Assembly (NCBI GenBank): GCA_947589045.1
Contig: CANQBQ010000004.1
Span: forward strand, 1-64,000
DNA from: an uncultured Clostridia bacterium
GTDB taxonomy: Bacteria; Bacillota; Clostridia; Monoglobales; Monoglobaceae
DNA: 64,000 bases
Reading direction: 5' to 3'
Position numbers and translations under genes: made by a program
Shown here: in pieces, positions 54,952 to 62,205 of the stretch
Numbering within the stretch: the stretch's first letter is position 1
How the letters are laid out: the number at the start of each line of letters is the position of its first letter
Notes under the pieces: generated by a model
Told to the model about the DNA's origin: nothing
The model's database searches: none
What the model saw: the letters and a program-made list of their open reading frames with translations, nothing else

Positions 54952-55849
54952 GACCGCTCACCCCCTTATCTCTCAAATTTCGCACGGCGCGAACCGCGTA
55001 ATGTATAGCGGCGGCACAGTAGAGTATTCCCGACATCGCCCAAAACGAGATAAAAAGTGCAGCGGGGTGCTGAAAAAACCGCCCGTACGATATGGATTTT
55101 GTCAGCTTATAAATCGGTATCACCGATATAAGCTCGCTCCTGTTAAGCGTGATGAGCTGAAAGCACAGCGGCACAGCGATATTGAAAATTACCGCAACGA
55201 CCGCCGCCGTCATAGCTATGCCGCGCGGCGGCCGATAGTCGGGGAAGTCCTCTATGACCAAAAACACCAAGATAGCATCGGCATAGACCGAAAGCGCGGA
55301 GAGTATGCCGAGTGGAATTTGTCCGCCGCCGACGCCGAGCAAAGGAAACAAATTTGAAACGTCCGCCCGCGGCAAAGATGACAGGCACAGCACCGCAATC
55401 GCCGCCGCGACAATCGGGAACACTATCGCGTGTGACGCGGCTATCGAGCGTTTCTTGCTCAGCCCGCCGCAGAGCGCGGCGACCGCAAGAAACGCGAAAA
55501 TATACCATATCGGCGTGTTCGGGTACGCGGGATTTTTTATGAGATACGAAAAGTCGTACAGCGTGCATAACACCGAAATAAACAAAAACAGAGCAGCCGC
55601 GCCCGAAAGCAAGCCGCGCACCGACGCCCGCCCCGACACCCTCGTTATCGGCGTAGTGCCGTATTTTTTATAGAGCGTCAGCAGGGCGTAAAGTATGATA
55701 AGCGCGACAATTCCCGCAATTACCGTGCAAAGGGTGCCGCCGCTGCCCGTATGCCGAAAGGCACAGCCCGCCGAATACGTAAGCGAGCGGTGAAGCAAAA
55801 CGTTGGAGAGAATGCACACGCTCTCCCATTTGCTGAATTTATCCTTCAT
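54947..55849 (-). CDS. gerAB: GerAB-type spore germinant permease
   Basis: 300 aa with eight or nine hydrophobic segments, an amino-acid-permease-like subunit that binds germinants. It is shorter than usual (about 360), with reduced N-terminal helices, though LPRADVSNLFPLLGVG, VFLVIEDFPDYRPPRG and the start KFSKWESVCILSNVLLHRSL fit the family. The gerAA stop touches its ATG (TAGATG) and its 3' end overlaps the gerAC signal region. Whether the short form is functional is unclear. Confidence 0.8.
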   Translation of the reverse strand: MKDKFSKWESVCILSNVLLHRSLTYSAGCAFRHTGSGGTLCTVIAGIVALIILYALLTLYKKYGTTPITRVSGRASVRGLLSGAAALFLFISVLCTLYDFSYLIKNPAYPNTPIWYIFAFLAVAALCGGLSKKRSIAASHAIVFPIVAAAIAVLCLSSLPRADVSNLFPLLGVGGGQIPLGILSALSVYADAILVFLVIEDFPDYRPPRGIAMTAAVVAVIFNIAVPLCFQLITLNRSELISVIPIYKLTKSISYGRFFQHPAALFISFWAMSGILYCAAAIHYAVRAVRNLRDKGVSGH

Positions 55850-57340
55850 CTACTTTCGCTCCTCCCACTTTTTAGACATATGAGGCTGTTTTCGTTCGTG
55901 CTTCGCCTTTAATATTTCGGGGCGCATTTCCTTTTTCCACATAGGTCTTACAAACAAGTTGCCGCCAAATCCCGAAATCGGAGCAAGGTACGACGTGCCG
56001 AAGCTCTCCCGTCCGCCGAGATAGAAAATGTTAATCAAAAGCAGGCTCACAATTCCGACAAAGCCGCACAGTGCGGCGGCAATCGTATAGGCAAACCGCA
56101 TAACGCTTATCGAGCGCGAAAGAGCGAGCGACGGCACCGAAAACGCGCCGAGCCCCGCAATCGACACAATTATTATCAAAATCGGGCTGACGATATTCGC
56201 CTCTACCGCCGCCTGCCCCAAAATCAAGCCGCCGATTATGCCTATTGTCGAGCCGACGGGGCTGGGTATCCTGACCGACGCCTCTTTTATAAGTTCGAAT
56301 GCCAGCTCCATCAAAATCAGCTCCACAAACACGGGAAACGGCACGCCCTCACGCGTCGCCTCAATGGACAAAAGCAAATCGGCAGGTATTATGTCGTGGT
56401 GGTAAAGCGCGACCGCCACGAAAAATGCGGGCAGAAACAGCGCCAAAAACGCTCCGAAAAGACGCACCAACCGCATAAAGTTTGCGGCGGGAAAGCGGAC
56501 GTAATTGTCCTCCGACGCTTCGATAAAATCGAGCGCGACCGACGGAAGCACCATAACAAACGGACTTCCCTGAACAATGACCACGCACCGCCCGTCGGCG
56601 AGCGCGCTCGCCGCCTTGTCGGGACGTTCGGTTTTCAGAATTTGCGGCGCGGGATAAAACGAGTTGTCCTCTATTAGCTGCTCCGCCTCGGACACCGAAA
56701 TCAGATATTCAAGCTCTATGCTTTTAAGACGGTAGCGCACATCGCTCACTAAGGCGTTGTTCGCAATATCGGATATATACATAAGCGCGCAGGGGGTTTT
56801 GCTCTTTGTGCCGATTGAAATTTTCTCGGCAATCAAATTCGGGTCCTTTACTATCTTTCGTATCAGCGCGATGTTGGGCATTATGGTCTCGATAAACGCC
56901 TCCTGCGGACCCGAAAGAGACGCTTCGGTGGTCGGCTCGCCCACGCCGCGCTTTTCCCAGCCCTTTGTGTCGGCTACAAAAGCGCACTCGCACCCGTCCA
57001 CAAAAACCGCGCACTCGCCGAACTCAATTCCCTCTATCACCTTGTCCCACTCATACACCTTTGAAAGCTGCCCTGCCGCGATTATGCGCCTGTAAACGCT
57101 CTCCTCGCGGCTCTCGGAGCCGGCACTTTCAATTCCGAGCATCATCGGGTAGAGAATGTTGATGTTTATGAGATTTTGCTGAGACATTCCGTCGTAATAT
57201 ACCAAAAACGCGTCGGCGTAGCCGTCCGAAAAGCGCACCTGAAATTCGCGCAGTACCACGTCAAAGTTTTCGGGTATGCTCAGGGTTTGAACCATACGGT
57301 TTTTGTTCTCGGTCAAATTTTTGCTTACCGTTTTAATCAC
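55850..57340 (-). CDS. gerAA: GerAA-type spore germination protein
   Basis: 496 aa. A soluble N-terminal half contains the conserved CALMYISDIANN and GSPFVMVLPSVALDF. A membrane domain follows (about 285-470) with PVFVELILMELAFELIKEAS and PSPVGSTIGIIGGLILGQAAVEA, the strongly conserved GerA signature. It forms the channel part of the germinant receptor. GTG start at 57340 behind GAGAGGAGAG. First gene of the gerAA-AB-AC operon, divergent from yigZ. Confidence 0.95.
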   Translation of the reverse strand: MIKTVSKNLTENKNRMVQTLSIPENFDVVLREFQVRFSDGYADAFLVYYDGMSQQNLININILYPMMLGIESAGSESREESVYRRIIAAGQLSKVYEWDKVIEGIEFGECAVFVDGCECAFVADTKGWEKRGVGEPTTEASLSGPQEAFIETIMPNIALIRKIVKDPNLIAEKISIGTKSKTPCALMYISDIANNALVSDVRYRLKSIELEYLISVSEAEQLIEDNSFYPAPQILKTERPDKAASALADGRCVVIVQGSPFVMVLPSVALDFIEASEDNYVRFPAANFMRLVRLFGAFLALFLPAFFVAVALYHHDIIPADLLLSIEATREGVPFPVFVELILMELAFELIKEASVRIPSPVGSTIGIIGGLILGQAAVEANIVSPILIIIVSIAGLGAFSVPSLALSRSISVMRFAYTIAAALCGFVGIVSLLLINIFYLGGRESFGTSYLAPISGFGGNLFVRPMWKKEMRPEILKAKHERKQPHMSKKWEERK

Positions 57341-57378
57341 TCTCCTCTCGGAATACCGTTTGCGGAAATCTCGGTTGC

Positions 57379-57407
57379 TTGCTATTTTTTTACGGCTATG
57401 GTAGAAT
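57379..57407 (+). promoter_or_regulatory. Sigma-A promoter of yigZ
   Basis: TTGCTA, 17 bp, TAGAAT, 31 bp before the ATG. The sporulation promoter expected for gerAA on the other strand was not clearly seen. Confidence 0.6.
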
Positions 57408-57438
57408 ATGATTAATATTTCCTATAAGGAGTAATATT

Positions 57439-58062
57439 ATGCGTGACATATACACAACCGTCGGCGGCGAAGCGCAGGCGGAAATAGTTGAAAAACGCTC
57501 CCGCTTTATCGGCGTGGTAATGCCCGTCGCAAGCGAGGAGGAGGCGCAGGCGCGTCTTGAGGAGATAAGAAAAAAGCACCGCGATGCGCGGCACAATATT
57601 TTTGCGTATATAATCGAGGAAAGCGGTCTGGAGCGGTGCAGCGACGACGGCGAGCCCGCGGGTACGGCGGGCGTCCCCGTGCTGAATATACTAAAGCGTG
57701 AGGGGCTTTCCAACGTTCTGGTAGTGGTGACCCGCTATTTCGGGGGCATCCTGCTCGGCACGGGCGGGCTCGTCCACGCCTATTCAAAGGCGGCAAAGGA
57801 GGCTCTTTCGCGCACAACTCCCGTTACAATGCGGCTCTGCCGCGAGGTGCGCATCAGGTGCGAGTACAATCTGCTCGGCAAAATCCAAAACGAGCTGTCC
57901 TCCTTTGACCTTTTGCGCGGCGAAGTCTCATACGCCGAGGACGCCGAAATATCGCTGTATATTCCCGATGCGGACGCGGAGCGGTTTGAGGCGCATATAA
58001 TAGACACGACAAATAACGCCGCCAAGGTCTCCATCGGCGGCAAATGCTACAAAATGTTCTAA
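57439..58062 (+). CDS. yigZ: YigZ/IMPACT family protein
   Basis: 207 aa. N-terminal IMPACT domain: KRSRFIGVVMPV, the signature CSDDGEPAGTAGVPVL and VVTRYFGGILLGTGGLVHAY. The smaller C-terminal ferredoxin-like domain (DUF1949) follows. Family members are linked to translation control or redox roles, but no enzymatic activity is established. AAGGAG precedes the ATG. Monocistronic; the consensus antitoxin promoter begins 6 bp after its stop. Confidence 0.93.
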   Translation: MRDIYTTVGGEAQAEIVEKRSRFIGVVMPVASEEEAQARLEEIRKKHRDARHNIFAYIIEESGLERCSDDGEPAGTAGVPVLNILKREGLSNVLVVVTRYFGGILLGTGGLVHAYSKAAKEALSRTTPVTMRLCREVRIRCEYNLLGKIQNELSSFDLLRGEVSYAEDAEISLYIPDADAERFEAHIIDTTNNAAKVSIGGKCYKMF

Positions 58063-58067
58063 AACTG

Positions 58068-58096
58068 TTGACAAATTAAGGATATGGTATTATAAT
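58068..58096 (+). promoter_or_regulatory. Perfect consensus promoter of the putative antitoxin RNA
   Basis: TTGACA, exactly 17 bp, TATAAT. No reading frame follows before the terminator at 58155-58189, so it should drive a short RNA starting near 58103. Confidence 0.88.
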
Positions 58097-58106
58097 GAGT
58101 ATAGAG

Positions 58107-58141
58107 AAAAGGCAAGACCTTTGAAAAAGCGGTTATGCCAT
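58107..58141 (+). repeat. Direct-repeat pair (antitoxin side)
   Basis: AAAAGGCAAGAC (58107-58118) and GCGGTTATGCCAT (58129-58141). Reverse-complement copies lie at 58322-58333 and 58286-58298 in the toxin leader. Confidence 0.85.
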
Positions 58142-58154
58142 ATAGGGTAGAAAA

Positions 58155-58189
58155 AATAACCCCTATTACGAGCGAGGGGTTATTTTTTT
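58155..58189. terminator. Shared bidirectional terminator of toxin and antitoxin RNAs
   Basis: AATAACCCCT pairs with AGGGGTTATT, loop of 10, with T7 on the plus strand and T6 on the minus strand. The toxin stop codon lies inside the stem. Confidence 0.9.
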
Positions 58190-58248
58190 ATAGAGATGAT
58201 TATTAGAAGCATAATTATCATAAAGGAAATTATGTAATTCAAATCCAT
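58180..58248 (-). CDS. Putative type I toxin, 22-aa hydrophobic peptide
   Basis: The peptide starts MDLNYIISFMIIM, continues with a run of Leu and Ile, and ends in SIKK. This is one transmembrane helix with an acidic start and basic tail, as in small membrane toxins. AAAGGAG lies 11 nt before the ATG at 58248; another ATG 6 bases upstream is too close to it. A promoter at 58361-58389 and a 5' hairpin at 58335-58356 lie upstream. An overlapping 67-codon frame begins about 15 bases upstream of the predicted transcription start and is not credible. No sequence family is claimed; toxicity is inferred from the architecture. Confidence 0.7.
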   Translation of the reverse strand: MDLNYIISFMIIMLLIIISIKK

Positions 58249-58285
58249 AAGCCATCACTCCTTTCCCGAAAAAATCAAGAAATGG

Positions 58286-58333
58286 ATGGCATAACCGCCC
58301 GCGAATAATCGCTGTCAAAGAGTCTTGCCTTTT
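58286..58333 (-). repeat. Direct-repeat pair (toxin mRNA leader side)
   Basis: On the minus strand AAAAGGCAAGAC (58333-58322) and GCGGTTATGCCAT (58298-58286) occur in the same order as in the antitoxin RNA. Confidence 0.85.
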
Positions 58334-58334
58334 T

Positions 58335-58356
58335 ATGTCGGAAAAATTTCCGACAT
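58335..58356 (-). promoter_or_regulatory. 5' hairpin of the toxin mRNA
   Basis: ATGTCGGAAA and TTTCCGACAT form a 10-bp stem with a 2-base loop, at or next to the predicted 5' end. A similar stabilising 5' structure is known in fst RNA I. Confidence 0.6.
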
Positions 58357-58360
58357 AAAT

Positions 58361-58389
58361 ATTATACAACGCTTGGCAAAAAACCGCAA
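58361..58389 (-). promoter_or_regulatory. Sigma-A promoter of the toxin mRNA
   Basis: TTGCGG, 17 bp, TATAAT on the minus strand; start expected near 58354, giving an mRNA of about 200 nt. Confidence 0.7.
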
Positions 58390-58433
58390 TATTTGTAACA
58401 TAATTGAAATAAATCTGAAATATTGCGATAATT

Positions 58434-58706
58434 TTACTCGGACAAAGCGTTGCGAAGCTCGCTCAGCTTTTCAAAACAACTTTCACATATGTGGAAGTTG
58501 TTTATTTTTATTGTGGAATTGTCGGAATTGCAAAAGCAGCACCTGTCGCCCTTTTTGGTGATTATTATTTCGTGCCCGTTTGCCTCTATATTCAGGTATT
58601 CGCCGTCTTTAATATCAAAACGTTTTCGTATGTCAATGGGAATTACCACTCGCCCCATGGATTGCACACATATCTCACCTTTTATGCTTACGTCGTCATA
58701 TCTCAC
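58434..58706 (-). CDS. AbrB/SpoVT-type regulator with C-terminal zinc ribbon
   Basis: 90 aa. Swapped-hairpin DNA-binding domain: EICVQSMGRVVIPIDIRKRF, then DIKDGEYLNIEANGHEIII. A zinc-ribbon tail follows (CCFCNSDN and HICESCFEKL), an architecture common in clostridial AbrB-like proteins. GTG at 58706 follows AAGGAGG at 8 nt; the longer frame to 58799 would cross the leader hairpin. The leader carries a terminator-like hairpin directly upstream of the ribosome-binding site, so transcription attenuation is possible. Confidence 0.85.
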   Translation of the reverse strand: MRYDDVSIKGEICVQSMGRVVIPIDIRKRFDIKDGEYLNIEANGHEIIITKKGDRCCFCNSDNSTIKINNFHICESCFEKLSELRNALSE

Positions 58707-58730
58707 TTCCCGCGCCTCCTTTTTTGCAAT

Positions 58731-58807
58731 AAAAAAATGCATAACAACATTTACGAAGTTATGCATCCCAAAAACGCACGACTTCCAAAATGCTACCACA
58801 CATTCCT
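58731..58807 (-). promoter_or_regulatory. Attenuator-like leader element, copy A
   Basis: On the minus strand a conserved stretch (AATGTGTGGTAGCATT...TTTTTGGGATGCATAAC) ends in the hairpin TGCATAAC/GTTATGCA and T7, just before the AbrB ribosome-binding site. A 14-codon frame (MCGSILEVVRFWDA) spans the element and stops inside the hairpin. Confidence 0.55.
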
Positions 58808-58831
58808 TAACATTCCAAATATTTCGATTAG

Positions 58832-58889
58832 GATAAGTTTAGGGTTAAAGTCAGCGCCTAAGGCAAGGCTAACTTAAACTAATCGAAAA
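58832..58889. repeat. Large imperfect stem-loop
   Basis: TTCGATTAG pairs with CTAATCGAA around inner complementary blocks (AAGTTTAGGGTTA against TAACTTAAAC-type sequence). It lies between the two leader copies; no gene is present in 58707-59166. Confidence 0.5.
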
Positions 58890-59008
58890 AGTTTTCCATA
58901 TTCGGTTTGTTAAAGAATTGTGGTATGATTAAAGATTATCATAATTACGCGGTTTTGTAAAGTGCTTTTCGCAAGTTTCGACATACAGATTACGACATTT
59001 TTCAAAAC

Positions 59009-59080
59009 AAAAAATGCATAACAACGTTACGAAGTTATGCATTCCAAAAACACGCGGCTTTAATGCTACCACACATTCCT
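59009..59080 (-). promoter_or_regulatory. Attenuator-like leader element, copy B (no gene attached)
   Basis: About 85 per cent like copy A by eye, with the same AATGTGTGGTAGCATT start, the hairpin TGCATAAC/GTTATGCA and a T-run. Its short frame reads MCGSIKAACFWNA. It is followed by noncoding sequence, so it may be a terminated small RNA. Confidence 0.5.
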
Positions 59081-59166
59081 AATAATTTCTCCCATAACAA
59101 AAGAAGTTAAATTACAAAGCCGGTGCCTTCAGCAAAGCCGATTGCCGAAAATTACAAGCCGCGCTT

Positions 59167-60192
59167 TTAGCCCGACACTATTCTGAATATATCGTTCCAC
59201 GTTACGAATATCATCAGGAAAATCAGCAGCATCATTCCAATCATATGGACAATTCCCTCTTTTTCGGGGCTGAGCTGTTTAATTCTGAAAAGCCGCAAAA
59301 TCGCGTTGACGATTATAAAGAATATTCGTCCGCCGTCCAGCGCGGGGAGCGGCAGCAGGTTCATAACGCCGATGTTCACGGCGATAAAAGCCGCCAAAAA
59401 TATAAACTGCGAAAAGCCCGTGCTTGCGGCGGTGTTCATAGCGGACACCACGCCGACGGGTCCCGACAAATCCTTAACGCCCGCCTGACCCGAAATCAGC
59501 ATTTGAAGCGCGAGGAACACCATCTGCACCATCCACACCGTCTGGAAAAATGCCTCTTTGATTATCCAAAACACGTTTTTGGTCTGCGCGGCGTTATAGC
59601 CTATGATATATCTTCCCTCGTGAGGCGTGGGCGTTATGCCAAGCGTGAGCTTCTCTCCGCCGCGCCGCACAACGACCGTCGCCTCGCCTTCGCCGAGCGA
59701 GAGAGTTGCGGTGTCGCGCTGAGTGTGTATCGCTTCGCCGTTTATACTCAAAATTCTGTCGCCCTCGTGCAAAACGCCGACGGCGTTCGTACCCTCAACA
59801 ACATTCCCCACGACCGGCACATAAATGCCGCCGTCCGACACCACGCTCGTAACGGTCATGGCAAGGCACACGACAAAGCCGAGCAGGACGTTCATCGCCG
59901 CGCCCGCCGCAAGAATTATGAGCCTTGCATATGCGGGCTTTGAACTAAACGAGCGCGGATTTTCGCTTTCGCCGTCCTCGCCCTCCATCTGACAAAATCC
60001 GCCCATAGGAATTGCGCGCACCGAATAGAGCGTCTCGCCCTTTTGCCTTTTGAAAAGCGCGGGACCCATTCCGATTGCAAACTCGTTCACCTTTACGCCG
60101 AACCACTTCGCAGTCATAAAATGACCCAGCTCGTGCACGAAAATTATCACCGAAAATATTAAAATCGCACCTATAATCGTAATTATCATCAT
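59167..60192 (-). CDS. rseP: Site-2 intramembrane zinc protease RseP/RasP
   Basis: 341 aa. Zinc-binding HExxH in FVHELGHFMTAKWFGVKV at the first helix, a central PDZ domain (about 130-200; LHEGDRILSINGEAI), and the third zinc ligand Asp in NLLPLPALDGGRI. It cleaves anti-sigma factors and signal-peptide remnants in the membrane. GGAGAG precedes tandem ATGs. Last gene of the conserved pyrH-to-rseP operon; proS or ispG, which often follow, are absent here. Confidence 0.95.
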   Translation of the reverse strand: MMIITIIGAILIFSVIIFVHELGHFMTAKWFGVKVNEFAIGMGPALFKRQKGETLYSVRAIPMGGFCQMEGEDGESENPRSFSSKPAYARLIILAAGAAMNVLLGFVVCLAMTVTSVVSDGGIYVPVVGNVVEGTNAVGVLHEGDRILSINGEAIHTQRDTATLSLGEGEATVVVRRGGEKLTLGITPTPHEGRYIIGYNAAQTKNVFWIIKEAFFQTVWMVQMVFLALQMLISGQAGVKDLSGPVGVVSAMNTAASTGFSQFIFLAAFIAVNIGVMNLLPLPALDGGRIFFIIVNAILRLFRIKQLSPEKEGIVHMIGMMLLIFLMIFVTWNDIFRIVSG

Positions 60193-60208
60193 TCACACTC
60201 TCCGCTCT

Positions 60209-61348
60209 TCAGGCGAGACGCTCCCGAACCTCCGCGTTCACCTTTAAAATATCGTCAAGCGACGGATTTTCCGTATTACTGTATTTTCCCAAGGTATCGC
60301 GCACTATATCCTCAATTTGCAAAAAAGAAATTTTTCCGCTTAAAAATTTTGCGACCGCCGCTTCGTTTGCCGCATTCATCACGGTGGGCATAATTCCGCC
60401 CGCGCGCCCCGCTTCGAGCGCGAGAGCAAGGCAGCCGAAAACCTCGTAATCGGGCTTTGCGAACGTGAGCGAGCCTATATCCGTAAGCGACAGCCGCGCG
60501 TCGCGGGAGGGCTGCCTGTGCGGGTAGGTCAGCGCGTGGGAAATCGGCATTTTCATAGACGGACGCGCAAGCTGTGCCATAACGCTCCCGTCGCAGAACT
60601 CCACCATAGAGTGAATGACGCTCTCGCGGTGTACCAAAATCTCAATATCGTCAATATCCACGCCGAACAAATGCTTCGCCTCGATAACCTCAAGCCCCTT
60701 GTTCATCATAGTTGCGCTGTCAATCGTAATTTTCGCACCCATAGACCAGTTCGGATGCTTCAGCGCGTCCGCCGCGCAAACCGATTTAAGCTGCTCGCGC
60801 GAACAGCCGAAAAACGGTCCGCCCGACGCGGTGAGCAGAATTTTCCGCACGCTCTTTTTTTCCTCCCCGTCCAGGCATTGAAATATCGCGCTGTGCTCGC
60901 TGTCGACCGGCAAAAGCCGAACGCCGCGCTCCGAGACGCGTTTGATTACGATGTCGCCCGCGGTAACAAGGGTCTCTTTATTCGCAAGCGCGATGTCCTT
61001 GCCCTCGTCAACGGCGCAAAGGGTCGGGACAAGCCCCGCGAAGCCCACGATTGCCGCCAGAACCATATCCGCCGACGGCTCGGCGGCAACTTCGCAAAGT
61101 CCGCCTTCGCCGCACACAACGCGCGTATCGGTATCCGAAACGGCTGTGCGCAGCTCCGCCGCGCCCGCCTCGTCGAATACCGCCGCGATTTTCGGCTTAA
61201 ATTCGCGTATTTGCTCCTCCAGCAATCGGAGGTTTGTGTTTCCGCTGATTGCCGTGACCTCAATATCAAAAATGCCCTTTAAATCGCGGACGACCTCCAG
61301 AGCCTGCCTGCCTATCGAGCCGGTCGAGCCTAAAATCGAAAGTCTCAT
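60209..61348 (-). CDS. dxr: 1-deoxy-D-xylulose-5-phosphate reductoisomerase
   Basis: 379 aa. NADPH-binding start LSILGSTGSIGRQALEVV, metal and substrate residues in PVDSEHSAIFQCL, SGGPFFG and TIDSATMMNKGLEVIEAKHLF. Second enzyme of the MEP isoprenoid pathway, feeding UppS two genes upstream. AAAGGAG precedes the ATG; 16 bp to rseP. Confidence 0.97.
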   Translation of the reverse strand: MRLSILGSTGSIGRQALEVVRDLKGIFDIEVTAISGNTNLRLLEEQIREFKPKIAAVFDEAGAAELRTAVSDTDTRVVCGEGGLCEVAAEPSADMVLAAIVGFAGLVPTLCAVDEGKDIALANKETLVTAGDIVIKRVSERGVRLLPVDSEHSAIFQCLDGEEKKSVRKILLTASGGPFFGCSREQLKSVCAADALKHPNWSMGAKITIDSATMMNKGLEVIEAKHLFGVDIDDIEILVHRESVIHSMVEFCDGSVMAQLARPSMKMPISHALTYPHRQPSRDARLSLTDIGSLTFAKPDYEVFGCLALALEAGRAGGIMPTVMNAANEAAVAKFLSGKISFLQIEDIVRDTLGKYSNTENPSLDDILKVNAEVRERLA

Positions 61349-61379
61349 AATTTCTCCTTTAATAATTAATAAAACGATA

Positions 61380-62165
61380 TTATCTGAATGTTGTCAAAAT
61401 AAGATATATGACCGGCGCGGCAACGATTATGCTGTCCAGGCGGTCTAAAACGCCGCCGTGTCCCGGCAGCACCTTTCCGTAGTCCTTAACGCCGTACTGC
61501 CTCTTTATAATAGACGCAAACAAGTCGCCGAACTCACACACCACCGCGGTAACCGCGCCCATAAGCGCAAAGCGCTGGATGCTGAAGTGCCCGACATATG
61601 CGAAAACCATAAGTGCCGCCACGCAGCCCAGTACGCCGCCGACCGCACCCGCAACCGTCTTTTTGGGGCTGATTTCGGGGCACATCTTACGTTTGCCGAA
61701 AAGCCGCCCCGCTATGTATGCAAAGGTATCTGCCGAAAACGCCGCCGTCGGCACGAGCCATACATACACGCCGCCTCGGTCGAGCAGGCGTATCGACACC
61801 ATAAACGACAAAAGATACGCGATATATATAACTCCGAACATAACAACCGAAATGTCGGGCAGCGTTATATCCTTATGCCTTCTGAACATCAAAAAGAACA
61901 GTGCAAGCACAATTAAAACGCAGAGCGACTGACAGAGCGAGTGAGGAAACATAAAGTTAAACGGCATAATTGCCGCCGCGATAAGACCCACCGCGCAAAT
62001 TTCCTTCTTGCCGCTCCACAGTCCCGCGGCGCGGTAAAGCTCAAAGACTCCCAACACCGAAAACACAGCCACGCCCGCCGCAATAAAATACGCGTTTGAA
62101 AACCAAAGCCAAACGATAACGAGCGGCAGTCCTATGACTGCGGTTAATATTCTTGATTTCAGCAT
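61380..62165 (-). CDS. cdsA: Phosphatidate cytidylyltransferase
   Basis: 261 aa with about eight membrane helices. The CDP-diglyceride synthetase signature lies near the C-terminus (KDYGKVLPGHGGVLDRLDS), with Asp residues for metal. It makes CDP-diacylglycerol for phospholipid synthesis. GGAGGTG precedes the ATG. It lies between uppS and dxr as in most Bacillota. Confidence 0.95.
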   Translation of the reverse strand: MLKSRILTAVIGLPLVIVWLWFSNAYFIAAGVAVFSVLGVFELYRAAGLWSGKKEICAVGLIAAAIMPFNFMFPHSLCQSLCVLIVLALFFLMFRRHKDITLPDISVVMFGVIYIAYLLSFMVSIRLLDRGGVYVWLVPTAAFSADTFAYIAGRLFGKRKMCPEISPKKTVAGAVGGVLGCVAALMVFAYVGHFSIQRFALMGAVTAVVCEFGDLFASIIKRQYGVKDYGKVLPGHGGVLDRLDSIIVAAPVIYLILTTFR

Positions 62166-62205
62166 ATAAGCACCTCCGGATTAAAGGGTCGGAATGATTG
62201 AAAAA

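Larger units (their letters stand above)
58103..58189 (+). ncRNA. Putative type I antitoxin RNA (RNA II-like)
   Basis: About 88 nt from the consensus promoter to the hairpin AATAACCCCT/AGGGGTTATT and T7. Its first 40 nt contain AAAAGGCAAGAC and GCGGTTATGCCAT, both of which recur in the 5' leader of the convergent toxin mRNA. Because the two RNAs run in opposite directions, the repeats are complementary in trans and the shared terminator gives 3' complementarity. This matches the pAD1 par (fst) layout. No coding capacity is seen. Confidence 0.75.

Noticed and set aside
58166-58369. 67-codon frame over the toxin region
   Set aside because: Its start lies about 15 bases upstream of the predicted transcription start, it has no ribosome-binding site, and it is a frame shadow of the 22-aa hydrophobic peptide.
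59009-59040. Sequence resembling a loxP arm (ATAACTTCGTA) inside a palindrome
   Set aside because: Only one arm matches and the core spacing is wrong. The T-run after the palindrome and its copy before the AbrB gene fit a terminator or attenuator better.
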